From positions 1 through 41,011 of the forward strand of contig JAJPHY010000141.1 in assembly GCA_021325015.1 (NCBI GenBank): 41,011 nucleotides of DNA, in the 5' to 3' direction. The stretch comes from Actinomycetota bacterium (GTDB lineage Bacteria > Actinomycetota > UBA4738 > HRBIN12). The position numbers were made by a program, and so were the translations under genes. Positions 7,975-15,731 of the stretch are shown here, in pieces. The notes under the pieces are model-generated. The model saw only the letters and a program-made list of their open reading frames with translations, was not told the origin of the DNA and made no database searches. The stretch's first letter is position 1, and each line of letters starts with the position of its first letter.

Positions 7975-10900
7975 ATGGAACGGGTCTCCCGACGTGACTT
8001 CCTCAAGGTCGCCGGCGGGACCGCCGCCGGGGTGCTGGTCCTCGGGCAGGCCGGCCTCGCGCTTCGCAAGCTCGCGCCGGTCCAGGTCGTCAACCCCCTC
8101 GAGGCCTACCCGAACCGCGACTGGGAGCGCGTCTACCGCGATGAGTACCGGTACGACAGCTCGTTTGCCTACGTGTGCTCGCCGAACGACACGCACGCGT
8201 GCCGGATGCGCGCGTTCGTCCGCAACGGGGTCGTGACCCGGATCGAGCAGAACTACGACAGCGCGCGCGTGGCCGACGCGCTCGGCAACAAGGCCACGGC
8301 CCACTGGAACCCGCGGGGCTGCCCGAAGGGAATGACCTTGCAGCGGAGGGTGTACGGCCCGTACCGCCTTCGGTACCCGATGCTCCGTGCGGGATGGAAG
8401 CGGTGGGCAGACGACGGCTACCCGTACCTCACGCCGGAGCTCCGCGACCGCTACCGGTTCACCTCCAGGGGCACCGACACCTTCGTGCGAGTCTCATGGG
8501 ACGAGGTCTTCGGCTACGTGGCCCGGGCGATCGTGGCGACCGCCGCTCATTACAGCGGGGAGGAGGGCGCGAGGCGCCTCGCGGACGAGGGGTACGAGCC
8601 GGAGATGATCCAGGCCATGGCCGGCGCCGGGACGCGGACGATCAAGATGCGCGGTGGCATGGGTCTGCTAGGCGTCCTGGGCAAGTACGGCATGTACCGG
8701 TTCAACAACATGCTCGCGATCCTCGATGCACGAATCCGTGGCGTCGCCCCGGAACAAGCGCTCGGCGGCAGGAACTGGTCGAACTACACGTGGCACGGAG
8801 ACCAGGCGCCGGGGTTCCCGTTCGTCCACGGCCTGCAGAACTCCGACGTGGACCTCAACGACCTTCGCAACGCCGCGCTGCACATCCAGGTCGGGAAGAA
8901 CCTCGTGGAGAACAAGATGGCCGACTCCCACTGGTTCCACGAGGTCATGGAGCGGGGCGGCACCATCGTGGTCATCGCGCCCGAGTACAACCCGCCGGCC
9001 AGCAAGGCGGACTACTGGATCCCGGTGCGCCCGCAGACCGACGCCGCGCTGTTCCTGGGCATCACGAAGATCATGATCGACGAGGGCTGGTACGACCGAG
9101 ACTTCGTGACGCGGTTCACGGACCTGCCCCTTCTGATTCGGACCGACACCTTGCAGCGGCTGGATCCGGCCGACCTGTTCCCGGCCTACCGCAAGGGGCT
9201 CACGCCGGACGGGCCGAGCTTCGCGGAGCAGGGGCTCCTCCCGGAGGACTACGACCGGCTCCACGACTTCGTCGTGATCGACGCGAGGACGGGGCGGCCG
9301 GTCGCGATCACCCGCGACGACGTCGGCGACCGTCTGAAGGTCGAGCCCGCCCTGGAGGGCACCTATGAGCTCCACCTGCGCGACGGCTCGAGGATCGAGG
9401 CGATGACGCTGTTCGAAGCGTACCGGCGGCACCTGGCCGACTACGACCTCGACACCGTCGCCGAGATCACGAGATCGCCGAAGGAGAAGATCCTCCGGCT
9501 CGCGCGGGACATCTGGACGCACCGGCCGGTCGCAATCCACATAGGCGAGGGGATCAACCACTGGTTCCACGCCACGGAGGCCAACCGGGCGTTCCACCTG
9601 CCCCTCATGCTGACCGGCAACATCGGGGTCTCCGGAGGCGGATGCCACTCCTGGGCCGGGAACTACAAGTCGGCGCTGTTCCAGGAGACCGACTGGAGCG
9701 GGCCCGGCATCAACGGCTGGTTCTACGAGGACCCGTTCGCCCAGAACCTCGACGAGCACGCGGGTCCGAAGGAGATTGTGGTCTTCAAGCACGCGAAGGG
9801 CGAGGAGCCCGCCTACTGGAACCACGGTGAGGTGCCGCTGGTGGTCGACACGCCGAAGTACGGGCGGAAGATCTTCACGGGGCTCACGCACATGCCCACG
9901 CCCACGAAGATCCTGTGGTTCACGAACGTGAACCTGTTGAACAACGCGAAGCACGCCTACGACATGCTGTTCAACGTGAATCCGAAGATCGACATGATCG
10001 TCTCGCAGGACATCGAGATGACCTCGTCGTGCGAGTACGCGGACGTCGTCCTCGCCGCAAACTCGTGGATGGAGTTCGAGGGTTACGAGGTCACGGCGTC
10101 CTGCTCGAACCCGTTCCTGCAGGTCTGGAAGGGCGGGATCAAGCCGATCGGCGACACGAAGGACGACCTGGCGATCCTGGCCGGGGTGGCGAAGGCGCTC
10201 ACCGCCGAGACCGGCGATCAGCGGTTCGCGGACCACTGGAAGTTCGAGCTCGAGGGCAGGCGCGACGTGTACCTGCGTCGCTTGCTCGCTGGGTCGGCCA
10301 CGACGGCCGACTACGACTTCGACACCCTGATGGCCGGGGGGTACGGCGAGCCCGGCGTGGCGCTCATGATGTTCCGCACCTACCCGCGGATCCCGTTCTA
10401 CGAGCAGGTGCACGACAACCTGCCGTTCTTCACGGACACGGGCAGGTTGAACGCCTACTGCGATATCCCGGAGGCGATCGAGTACGGCGAGAACTTCATC
10501 GTCCACCGGGAGGGTCCCGAGGCCACGCCGTACCTGCCGAACGTCATCGTCTCGACGAACCCCTTGATCCGCCCCGACGACTACGGCATCCCCCTGGACG
10601 CGATGGGATGGGACGAGCGGACGGTCCGCAACGTGAAGATGTCGTGGTCGCAGGTGAAGCGGACGACGAACCCCCTGTGGAAGCAGGGGTTCCAGTTCTA
10701 CCTCGTGACACCGAAGCAGCGGCACAGCACGCACTCGTCGTGGGCCGTCACCGACTGGCATTTCATCTGGTCCAGCAACTATGCCGACCCCTACCGCACC
10801 GATGCCCGGCAGGCTGGGGTGGCCGAGCACCAGATCCACGTGAACCCGCAGGCCGCGATGGACCTGGGCATCGAGGAGGGCGACTACGTCTACGTGGACG

Positions 10901-11418
10901 CCAATCCGGCCGACCGCCCCTACCGGAACTGGAAGGCGGACGACCCTCGGTACAAGGTGGCACGCCTGATGCTCCGGGTGAAACTCAACCCCTCCTATCC
11001 CTACGACGTGGTGATGATCAAGCATGCCCCGTTCATCTCCACCGAGAAGACCGTGCGAGCGCACGAGACGCGGCCCGACGGGCTGGCCCGCTCCGAGGAC
11101 ACGGGGTACCAGGCGAGCTTCCGTTACGGGTCGCACCAGTCGCTCACGCGCGACTGGCTGATGCCGATGCACCAGACCGACAACCTCTTCCTCAAGTCCA
11201 AGGACGCCACCCACTTCGTCTTCGGTTACGAGCCGGACAACCACGCGGTGAACACCGTTCCGAAGGAGACCCTCGTGAAGCTCGCGTTCGCCGAGGCGGG
11301 CGGTCCCGGGGGAGTCGGCCGGTGGAACGCCGGTGCGAGCGGCCGGATGCCCGGCACGGAGGACGAGACGATGCTCGCCTATCTCGCCGGGGCCTTCGTG
11401 AGGAAGGTGGGGCCGTGA
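7975..11418 (+). CDS. type II DMSO-reductase-family molybdoenzyme, alpha subunit (nitrite oxidoreductase/nitrate reductase-like)
   Basis: A 1147-aa catalytic subunit carrying a Mo-bis-MGD cofactor and one FeS cluster. The N-terminus has a Tat signal (SRRDFLKVAGG, residues 5-15) with a hydrophobic stretch, so the folded enzyme should be exported. The FS0 cluster site reads C68-x3-D72-x3-C76 and C116 (RGCPKG), with Asp at the second ligand position, a pattern I associate with Nitrospira-type NXR. The expected Mo-ligand Asp is D276 in YTWHGDQAPG, the position of NarG's Asp ligand. Later family blocks include GKNLVENKMADSHWF, PVRPQTDAALFLG and GEGINHWFHATEANRAF. The length and the gene order with beta, TorD-like chaperone and heme-b gamma fit the type II group (NXR, NAR, chlorate, perchlorate and selenate reductases, DMS and ethylbenzene dehydrogenases). 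The substrate cannot be fixed by reading; NXR/NAR-like is the best resemblance. Confidence 0.88.
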   Translation: MERVSRRDFLKVAGGTAAGVLVLGQAGLALRKLAPVQVVNPLEAYPNRDWERVYRDEYRYDSSFAYVCSPNDTHACRMRAFVRNGVVTRIEQNYDSARVADALGNKATAHWNPRGCPKGMTLQRRVYGPYRLRYPMLRAGWKRWADDGYPYLTPELRDRYRFTSRGTDTFVRVSWDEVFGYVARAIVATAAHYSGEEGARRLADEGYEPEMIQAMAGAGTRTIKMRGGMGLLGVLGKYGMYRFNNMLAILDARIRGVAPEQALGGRNWSNYTWHGDQAPGFPFVHGLQNSDVDLNDLRNAALHIQVGKNLVENKMADSHWFHEVMERGGTIVVIAPEYNPPASKADYWIPVRPQTDAALFLGITKIMIDEGWYDRDFVTRFTDLPLLIRTDTLQRLDPADLFPAYRKGLTPDGPSFAEQGLLPEDYDRLHDFVVIDARTGRPVAITRDDVGDRLKVEPALEGTYELHLRDGSRIEAMTLFEAYRRHLADYDLDTVAEITRSPKEKILRLARDIWTHRPVAIHIGEGINHWFHATEANRAFHLPLMLTGNIGVSGGGCHSWAGNYKSALFQETDWSGPGINGWFYEDPFAQNLDEHAGPKEIVVFKHAKGEEPAYWNHGEVPLVVDTPKYGRKIFTGLTHMPTPTKILWFTNVNLLNNAKHAYDMLFNVNPKIDMIVSQDIEMTSSCEYADVVLAANSWMEFEGYEVTASCSNPFLQVWKGGIKPIGDTKDDLAILAGVAKALTAETGDQRFADHWKFELEGRRDVYLRRLLAGSATTADYDFDTLMAGGYGEPGVALMMFRTYPRIPFYEQVHDNLPFFTDTGRLNAYCDIPEAIEYGENFIVHREGPEATPYLPNVIVSTNPLIRPDDYGIPLDAMGWDERTVRNVKMSWSQVKRTTNPLWKQGFQFYLVTPKQRHSTHSSWAVTDWHFIWSSNYADPYRTDARQAGVAEHQIHVNPQAAMDLGIEEGDYVYVDANPADRPYRNWKADDPRYKVARLMLRVKLNPSYPYDVVMIKHAPFISTEKTVRAHETRPDGLARSEDTGYQASFRYGSHQSLTRDWLMPMHQTDNLFLKSKDATHFVFGYEPDNHAVNTVPKETLVKLAFAEAGGPGGVGRWNAGASGRMPGTEDETMLAYLAGAFVRKVGP

Positions 11419-11690
11419 GCCCGAACAACGACGCGACGCCGGAGGACCCCCTCGAGATCGTCGGCGTGGTGCTGGAGCGACCGATGGACGAGCGGTCGAT
11501 CCACGAGATGGCGAGGACGTTCGTGGAGGAGTATGCGCTCATGGGCTGGGGCCCCCGGAGAATCCTCGAACTGTTCCGCCGTCCGTTCTACGCCGGGGCC
11601 CACGACGCGTACGAGCGGCTGGGCGAGGATCGCATCCGGGCGCTGATCGCCGACACCTTCGGCTCCGACCAGGAGCGGCTCGATGCCTGA
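11415..11690 (+). CDS. small conserved-looking protein between alpha and beta subunit genes
   Basis: A 91-aa soluble protein that I do not recognise as a named family. It starts with GTG overlapping the alpha stop (GTGA) and ends 8 bases inside the beta gene, so it is coupled on both sides and is surely part of the operon. It lacks a signal peptide, membrane segment and cysteines. The sequence is acidic and mostly helical, with a central block YALMGWGPRRILELFRRPFY followed by DAYERLGEDRIRALI. I have an impression of similar small proteins near other molybdoenzyme genes, but cannot name them. Possible roles are assembly factor or small extra subunit (inference). Confidence 0.8.
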   Translation: MSPNNDATPEDPLEIVGVVLERPMDERSIHEMARTFVEEYALMGWGPRRILELFRRPFYAGAHDAYERLGEDRIRALIADTFGSDQERLDA

Positions 11691-12945
11691 CGTCTTCAAC
11701 TGGCAGCTCGGCCGGGCGATGGGATACCGGTTCCCGGCCGCCTACCCCAAGCGGCAGTTCGCCTTCGTCTTCAACATCAACCGGTGCCTGGCCTGCCAGA
11801 CGTGCACGATGGCCTGCAAGTCGACCTGGACCTTCTCCGAGGGCCAGGAGTACATGTGGTGGAACAACGTCGAGACCAAACCCTACGGGGGGTACCCGCA
11901 GGGGTGGGACGTGAAGACCCTCGCCCTGCTCGAGCAGGCCAACCCCGGCGGGCAGGTCTGGGACGCACGCCCCGCCGGAAGACCGGGGAGCATCTACGGG
12001 GTGTTCAAGGGCCAGACGATCTTCGAGGCTGCCCAGGCCAAGGGCGGACAGGAGCAGGCCCTCGGGTACCTCCCCACCGATGAGGAGTATCGATCCCCCA
12101 ACATCTACGAGGACACCGCGAGGGGCCGGCGGGGCGAGCCGGGGGTCTACGGAATGGGCACCTCGCTCCCGGAGCACACGACCTGGTTCTTCTACCTGCA
12201 GCGCCTCTGCAACCACTGCAGCTACCCCGCGTGCCTGGCGGCGTGTCCACGCAACGCGATCTACAAGCGGCCCGAGGACGGTATCGTCCTGATCGACCAG
12301 GCGCGGTGCCGCGGCTACCGCAAGTGCGTGGAGCAGTGCCCCTACAAGAAGCCGATGTACCGGGCGACCACGCGCGTCTCCGAAAAGTGCATCGGTTGCT
12401 ACCCCCGGGTGGAGGGGACCGACCCGCTGACCGAGGGAATCCCGATGGAGACCAGGTGCATGGCCGTGTGCCCCGGGAAGATCCGGATGCAGGGGCTCGT
12501 CGAAATCGACCCGCGCACCGGCGACTGGAAGCCCGATCCCGAGAACCCCCTCTACTACCTGGTCAAGGAGTCGAAGGTCGCCCTGCCGCTGTACCCGCAG
12601 TTCGGAACGCAACCGAACGGCTACTACATCCCGCCGAGGTGGGTGCCGCGTGAGTACCTGGAGCAGATGTTCGGCCCCGGCGTCGAGCACGCGATCGAGC
12701 AGTACCTGGCCCCGCCCCGCGAGCTGCTGGCCGTGCTCCAGCTGTTCCGGGCGACCCAGCGGATCATCTTCAAGTTCGAGATCCGCAAGGGGCCCAAGGT
12801 CCGCGACGTCGTCATCGGCGGGCGGAAGTGGTCGATGTACAACGACACGGTCATCGGCTACGACTCGGCCGGCAACGAGGTGGCCAACCTCTCGGTCGTG
12901 GAGCCGATGTACGTGCGCCCCAGGAAGTACCTGAACTCGATCTGA
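11683..12945 (+). CDS. type II DMSO-reductase-family beta subunit, iron-sulfur electron transfer protein (NxrB/NarH-like)
   Basis: A 420-aa ferredoxin-type subunit that passes electrons between alpha and gamma. Four cluster-binding groups are visible: C35-x2-C38-x2-C41-x3-C45, C176-x2-C179-x4-C184-x3-C188, C209-x5-C215-x3-C219 followed by PYKKPMY, and C236-x2-C239 with later RCMAVC. In the third group the usual second Cys is replaced by Tyr (CRGYRKC); in NarH the same place is Trp and the cluster is 3Fe-4S, so one 3Fe-4S plus three 4Fe-4S clusters are expected. The blocks YMWWNNVETKPYGGYPQGWD and EKCIGCYPRVEG are typical of the NXR/chlorate/ethylbenzene branch. There is no signal peptide, so export would be by hitchhiking with alpha. 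AGGAG lies about 7 nt before the ATG. Confidence 0.92.
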   Translation: MPDVFNWQLGRAMGYRFPAAYPKRQFAFVFNINRCLACQTCTMACKSTWTFSEGQEYMWWNNVETKPYGGYPQGWDVKTLALLEQANPGGQVWDARPAGRPGSIYGVFKGQTIFEAAQAKGGQEQALGYLPTDEEYRSPNIYEDTARGRRGEPGVYGMGTSLPEHTTWFFYLQRLCNHCSYPACLAACPRNAIYKRPEDGIVLIDQARCRGYRKCVEQCPYKKPMYRATTRVSEKCIGCYPRVEGTDPLTEGIPMETRCMAVCPGKIRMQGLVEIDPRTGDWKPDPENPLYYLVKESKVALPLYPQFGTQPNGYYIPPRWVPREYLEQMFGPGVEHAIEQYLAPPRELLAVLQLFRATQRIIFKFEIRKGPKVRDVVIGGRKWSMYNDTVIGYDSAGNEVANLSVVEPMYVRPRKYLNSI

Positions 12946-12955
12946 GGTTGCCAGG

Positions 12956-13687
12956 GTGGACACGAGCCTTCGCGACGCGGTGACCGAGGCGAACGACGGG
13001 CTCGCCCGCAGCGCCGTGTACCGGCTGCTCGCCCAGGTCCTGTCCTACCCAACGCCGGCCGGCGTGGAGCAGCTCCTCGAGGAGGACGTGCCGCTCGCCC
13101 TCGCGCTGGCGCCGATCCTGTCCGGTCCGGTGGGAACGCTCGTGGCGGATCTCGCGGCGGCACTCGAGGGCGTGACCCGGGAGGCCCTCGAGCGCGCCTA
13201 CCTCACGGCGTTCACGCACGTCCACTCGGCGGACTGTTCGCTCTACGAGACCGACTACACGGCCGCGCGGGTGTGGCGACAGAGCCAGGAGCTCGCCGAT
13301 CTCGGTGGCTTCTACCGGGCATTCGGAGTCGAGGAGCGGATGGAGCGGCCGGACCACGTGGCGGTGGAACTCGAGTTCCTTCACCTGCTCGCGTACAAGG
13401 CGGCGTGGGCGGCCGCCACCCACGACCGCGAGCACGTGCGCACGTGCGAGCGGGCACGGGAGGCCTTCCTCGCCGACCACGCGCTGCGCTGGATGCCCGG
13501 ACTCCTCGAGCGGCTGGAGGTCCTCGGGGCGGGCGGCCCCTACGCGGCCGTGGCCCGCCTCGCCCGGCGATTCCTCTCCGACGAGGCGGCGCGGTTCGGG
13601 CTGCGGACCGACGCGGGCCCCACGCCGACGCCGGCGGCGCACGAAGGCGAGGCGGAGGGGGATCCGGCCCTGTGCGAAGGGGAGTGA
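12956..13687 (+). CDS. TorD/NarJ-family molybdoenzyme chaperone
   Basis: A 243-aa, largely helical cytosolic protein. Family-type features are RSAVYRLLAQVLSYPTP near the N-terminus, the block LYETDYTAARVWRQSQELADLGGFYRAFG, then HVAVELEFLHLLAYKAAWA. Such chaperones bind the Tat signal and the apo catalytic subunit, and hold back export until the Mo cofactor is inserted. Its place between beta and gamma parallels NarJ in narGHJI and the D protein of the ebd, ddh and clr operons. GTG at 12956, 10 nt after the beta stop; the stop overlaps the gamma ATG by one base. The C-terminal 25 residues are a low-complexity tail. Confidence 0.87.
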   Translation: MDTSLRDAVTEANDGLARSAVYRLLAQVLSYPTPAGVEQLLEEDVPLALALAPILSGPVGTLVADLAAALEGVTREALERAYLTAFTHVHSADCSLYETDYTAARVWRQSQELADLGGFYRAFGVEERMERPDHVAVELEFLHLLAYKAAWAAATHDREHVRTCERAREAFLADHALRWMPGLLERLEVLGAGGPYAAVARLARRFLSDEAARFGLRTDAGPTPTPAAHEGEAEGDPALCEGE

Positions 13688-14667
13688 TGAACAGGGTCGG
13701 TGGGAAGACGGTCGCGGTCATGGCCCTCGCGGTCGGGCTCGCAGGCGTCCTGACGCTGTCCGGGACGCGAATGGCCGCCTCCCAGGGGACCGTCCTCACC
13801 GCCGCGAAGACCGACCGCGTGGTGCCGGTGACCGAGCCCTGGTCCTCGTTTTGGAACCGCGTTCCGAAGGTGAGCATTCCGCTGTCGGCCCAGCAGGTCA
13901 CGCCCCCGATGGGCGGCCACCGGTGGACGCTCGAGGCCCGCGCCGTGCAGGATGGGGAAAGGCTCTACATCGAGCTCGAATGGGCAGATCCCACGCCGAA
14001 TCGGTCCGTGGCCGCCCCCCAGCTGTTCACGGATGCCGCGGCGATCGAGTTCCCATCGGTCGCCGCCACGAGCGTGCCGGCGCTGTGCATGGGCGACCCG
14101 AATGCGACCGTGAACATCTGGCAGTGGAAGGCCGCATGGCAGGCGGACGTTCACCGCGGCTTCCAGGGGGGCGTACGGCACCGTTACCCGAACGCGGACG
14201 TGGACGGGTATCCGTTCCACGAGGACCCGGCCTTCTCCCCCGGGCGGTACGTGGACAACCCGTTCTCCGCGACGGACCGAACCTCGCCCGTGGACAACCT
14301 CGTGGCCGGTGGCTTCGGCACGCTGACCGCCGACCCCGCGCCGGTGGTGCAGGGCTGGGGCGCCTGGCGTGACGGGACGTGGCGGGTCGTGTTCTCGCGC
14401 CCGCTCGCCGTGGGACGCGAGGGCAACGTCGAGCTCGGGCCCGACGACTGGACCGACGTCGCGTTCGCCGTGTGGGACGGGGCCGCCGACGAGCGGGACG
14501 GGATGAAGTCGGTGTCGAGCTTCGTGGCGCTCGACGTCTCGCCCAAGCCAATGCCTTGGGGGCCCGGCTTCCCGTACTGGCCGGCCCCCTTCTTCGTGTT
14601 CCTCGCGCTGTGGGCCGGTTTCGCCTGGATGGTGATCGGGCACTTGCCGGGGAAGGGGCGGACGTGA
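13687..14667 (+). CDS. heme-b gamma subunit, ethylbenzene dehydrogenase-type (NxrC/EbdC-like)
   Basis: A 326-aa exported protein of the EB_dh heme-binding family. An N-terminal Sec-type signal (residues about 1-33, hydrophobic VAVMALAVGLAGVLTLSG, AAS-Q cleavage region) is followed by the beta-sandwich domain with LYIELEWADPTPN, VNIWQWKAAWQ, NLVAGGFGTLT, GWGAWRDGTWRVVFSRPL and MKSVSSFVAL. In EbdC and DdhC a Met and a Lys bind the heme; M135 (LCMGDP) and K274 (GMKSVSS) are the candidates here. Unlike soluble EbdC, it ends in a transmembrane helix (about residues 300-320, WPAPFFVFLALWAGFAWMVI), so the complex would be anchored on the outer face of the membrane. The stop overlaps the next gene (GTGA). 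Confidence 0.85.
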   Translation: MNRVGGKTVAVMALAVGLAGVLTLSGTRMAASQGTVLTAAKTDRVVPVTEPWSSFWNRVPKVSIPLSAQQVTPPMGGHRWTLEARAVQDGERLYIELEWADPTPNRSVAAPQLFTDAAAIEFPSVAATSVPALCMGDPNATVNIWQWKAAWQADVHRGFQGGVRHRYPNADVDGYPFHEDPAFSPGRYVDNPFSATDRTSPVDNLVAGGFGTLTADPAPVVQGWGAWRDGTWRVVFSRPLAVGREGNVELGPDDWTDVAFAVWDGAADERDGMKSVSSFVALDVSPKPMPWGPGFPYWPAPFFVFLALWAGFAWMVIGHLPGKGRT

Positions 14668-15722
14668 TCGCCCGGGAGCGGGAGCCGGAACTTCAGCCGG
14701 CCGTCGAGGGCAGCGCGACGGTCGCGTGGACGCCGCTCGCTGCGGTGCTCACGCTGCTGCCGGTCGCCGCACTCGCTGAGCTGTTCCTCGTCCGCACCTT
14801 CTACCGGGTCGGTATCTACATTCCGAAGGAGGGTCCGTTCCGGACCATCTACCGGACGCTCACCGGGATCGGGTCGTTCGCCCTGAACCTCTCGTCCGTG
14901 CTCGCGTTGGCGGCCCTCGCGATGTTGGTCGGTCGCTCGTGGGCGCGCGGCCTGCGGGCGGCGGCCCTCGCGCTCGGCGCGTTCACGGCGGTCTCGCTCC
15001 TGCTCGCCCGGGCGGGCCCCTCGGAGTTCGGACCGACGGCGCGCGCGGCGTTCTCGCTGGCGGTGGTGGTGGTCGCCTGGCCCTTCGTGCGAGGCGGCGC
15101 CGGGTGGTGGCACCGCGTGGCGGTCGGCGGCGTCGCCGTCTCGGCGCTCCTGTCGTCCTACGCGGGTCTGGTCGGCGACGCCGGGCGATTGGTCCCGGCG
15201 GCGAACGGTCCCGGGGGCGCGGTCGGCGCGCAGCTTGTGGGCGAGGCGCTCGTGGTGGCCACGGCGTTCGCGTTCTGCACGGCGTGGGCGTCGTCGGACG
15301 GACTGCGGTTGCGGCCACTGTTGGTGGGGCTCGGGCCGGCGCTCGCGCTGATCGTCGCCTGGCGGGCCAACGGAGCGGTCACGGGGATCCTCGTGCTCTG
15401 GACCGCAGGGCTGCGCCTGTACCTGCCCGTCTGGGCGTACGCGGGCGCGCTGTGGGCGTTCTCGTCGGCGGCGATCGGGTGGCTGCCCCGACACGGGTGG
15501 CGGAGCGCGGGTCTCGCCCTGCTGCTCGTCGCGGGGATGGCCCTGGACTCGACCTACCTGCAAGCTCTGGCGCTCGTGGCACTCGTCCTGCTCACCGACG
15601 GCTCGGCACTGGGCGGGCTCCCGGAGCGGCCGTCTCAACATGGGGCCACGATCGGCTCGATCGCGCCGCGGACGGGGCGATTGACCGACCGAGCCGACAG
15701 GCGTGTCGGTGCCCGCGCCTAG
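14664..15722 (+). CDS. uncharacterised multi-pass membrane protein at the end of the molybdoenzyme operon
   Basis: A 352-aa integral membrane protein with about ten hydrophobic segments, the first at residues 24-43 and the last ending near residue 315, then a polar tail of about 35 residues. I do not recognise the family. It does not look like NarI (no pairs of His in helices to bind two hemes) nor clearly like NrfD/PsrC. Translational coupling to the gamma gene (GTG at 14664, GTGA overlap) argues that it works with the complex, for instance as a quinone-reactive or anchoring subunit, or a transporter for the substrate or product (inference). The last codons also contain the uvrB promoter. 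GC-rich bias could exaggerate the helix count. Confidence 0.75.
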   Translation: MIAREREPELQPAVEGSATVAWTPLAAVLTLLPVAALAELFLVRTFYRVGIYIPKEGPFRTIYRTLTGIGSFALNLSSVLALAALAMLVGRSWARGLRAAALALGAFTAVSLLLARAGPSEFGPTARAAFSLAVVVVAWPFVRGGAGWWHRVAVGGVAVSALLSSYAGLVGDAGRLVPAANGPGGAVGAQLVGEALVVATAFAFCTAWASSDGLRLRPLLVGLGPALALIVAWRANGAVTGILVLWTAGLRLYLPVWAYAGALWAFSSAAIGWLPRHGWRSAGLALLLVAGMALDSTYLQALALVALVLLTDGSALGGLPERPSQHGATIGSIAPRTGRLTDRADRRVGARA

Positions 15723-15725
15723 AAT
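15703..15725 (+). promoter_or_regulatory. PafBC-type (RecA-NDp) DNA-damage promoter of uvrB
   Basis: GTGTCGGTG (15703-15711), exactly 8 nt, then TAGAAT (15720-15725). The known mycobacterial motif is TTGTCRGTG-N8-TAnnnT; eight of nine positions and the spacing match. The expected start point falls on the GTG of uvrB at 15732, so the transcript would be leaderless. The motif lies inside the last codons of the preceding gene, whose TAG stop is the first part of the -10 box. Confidence 0.72.
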
Positions 15726-15731
15726 TCGAAT

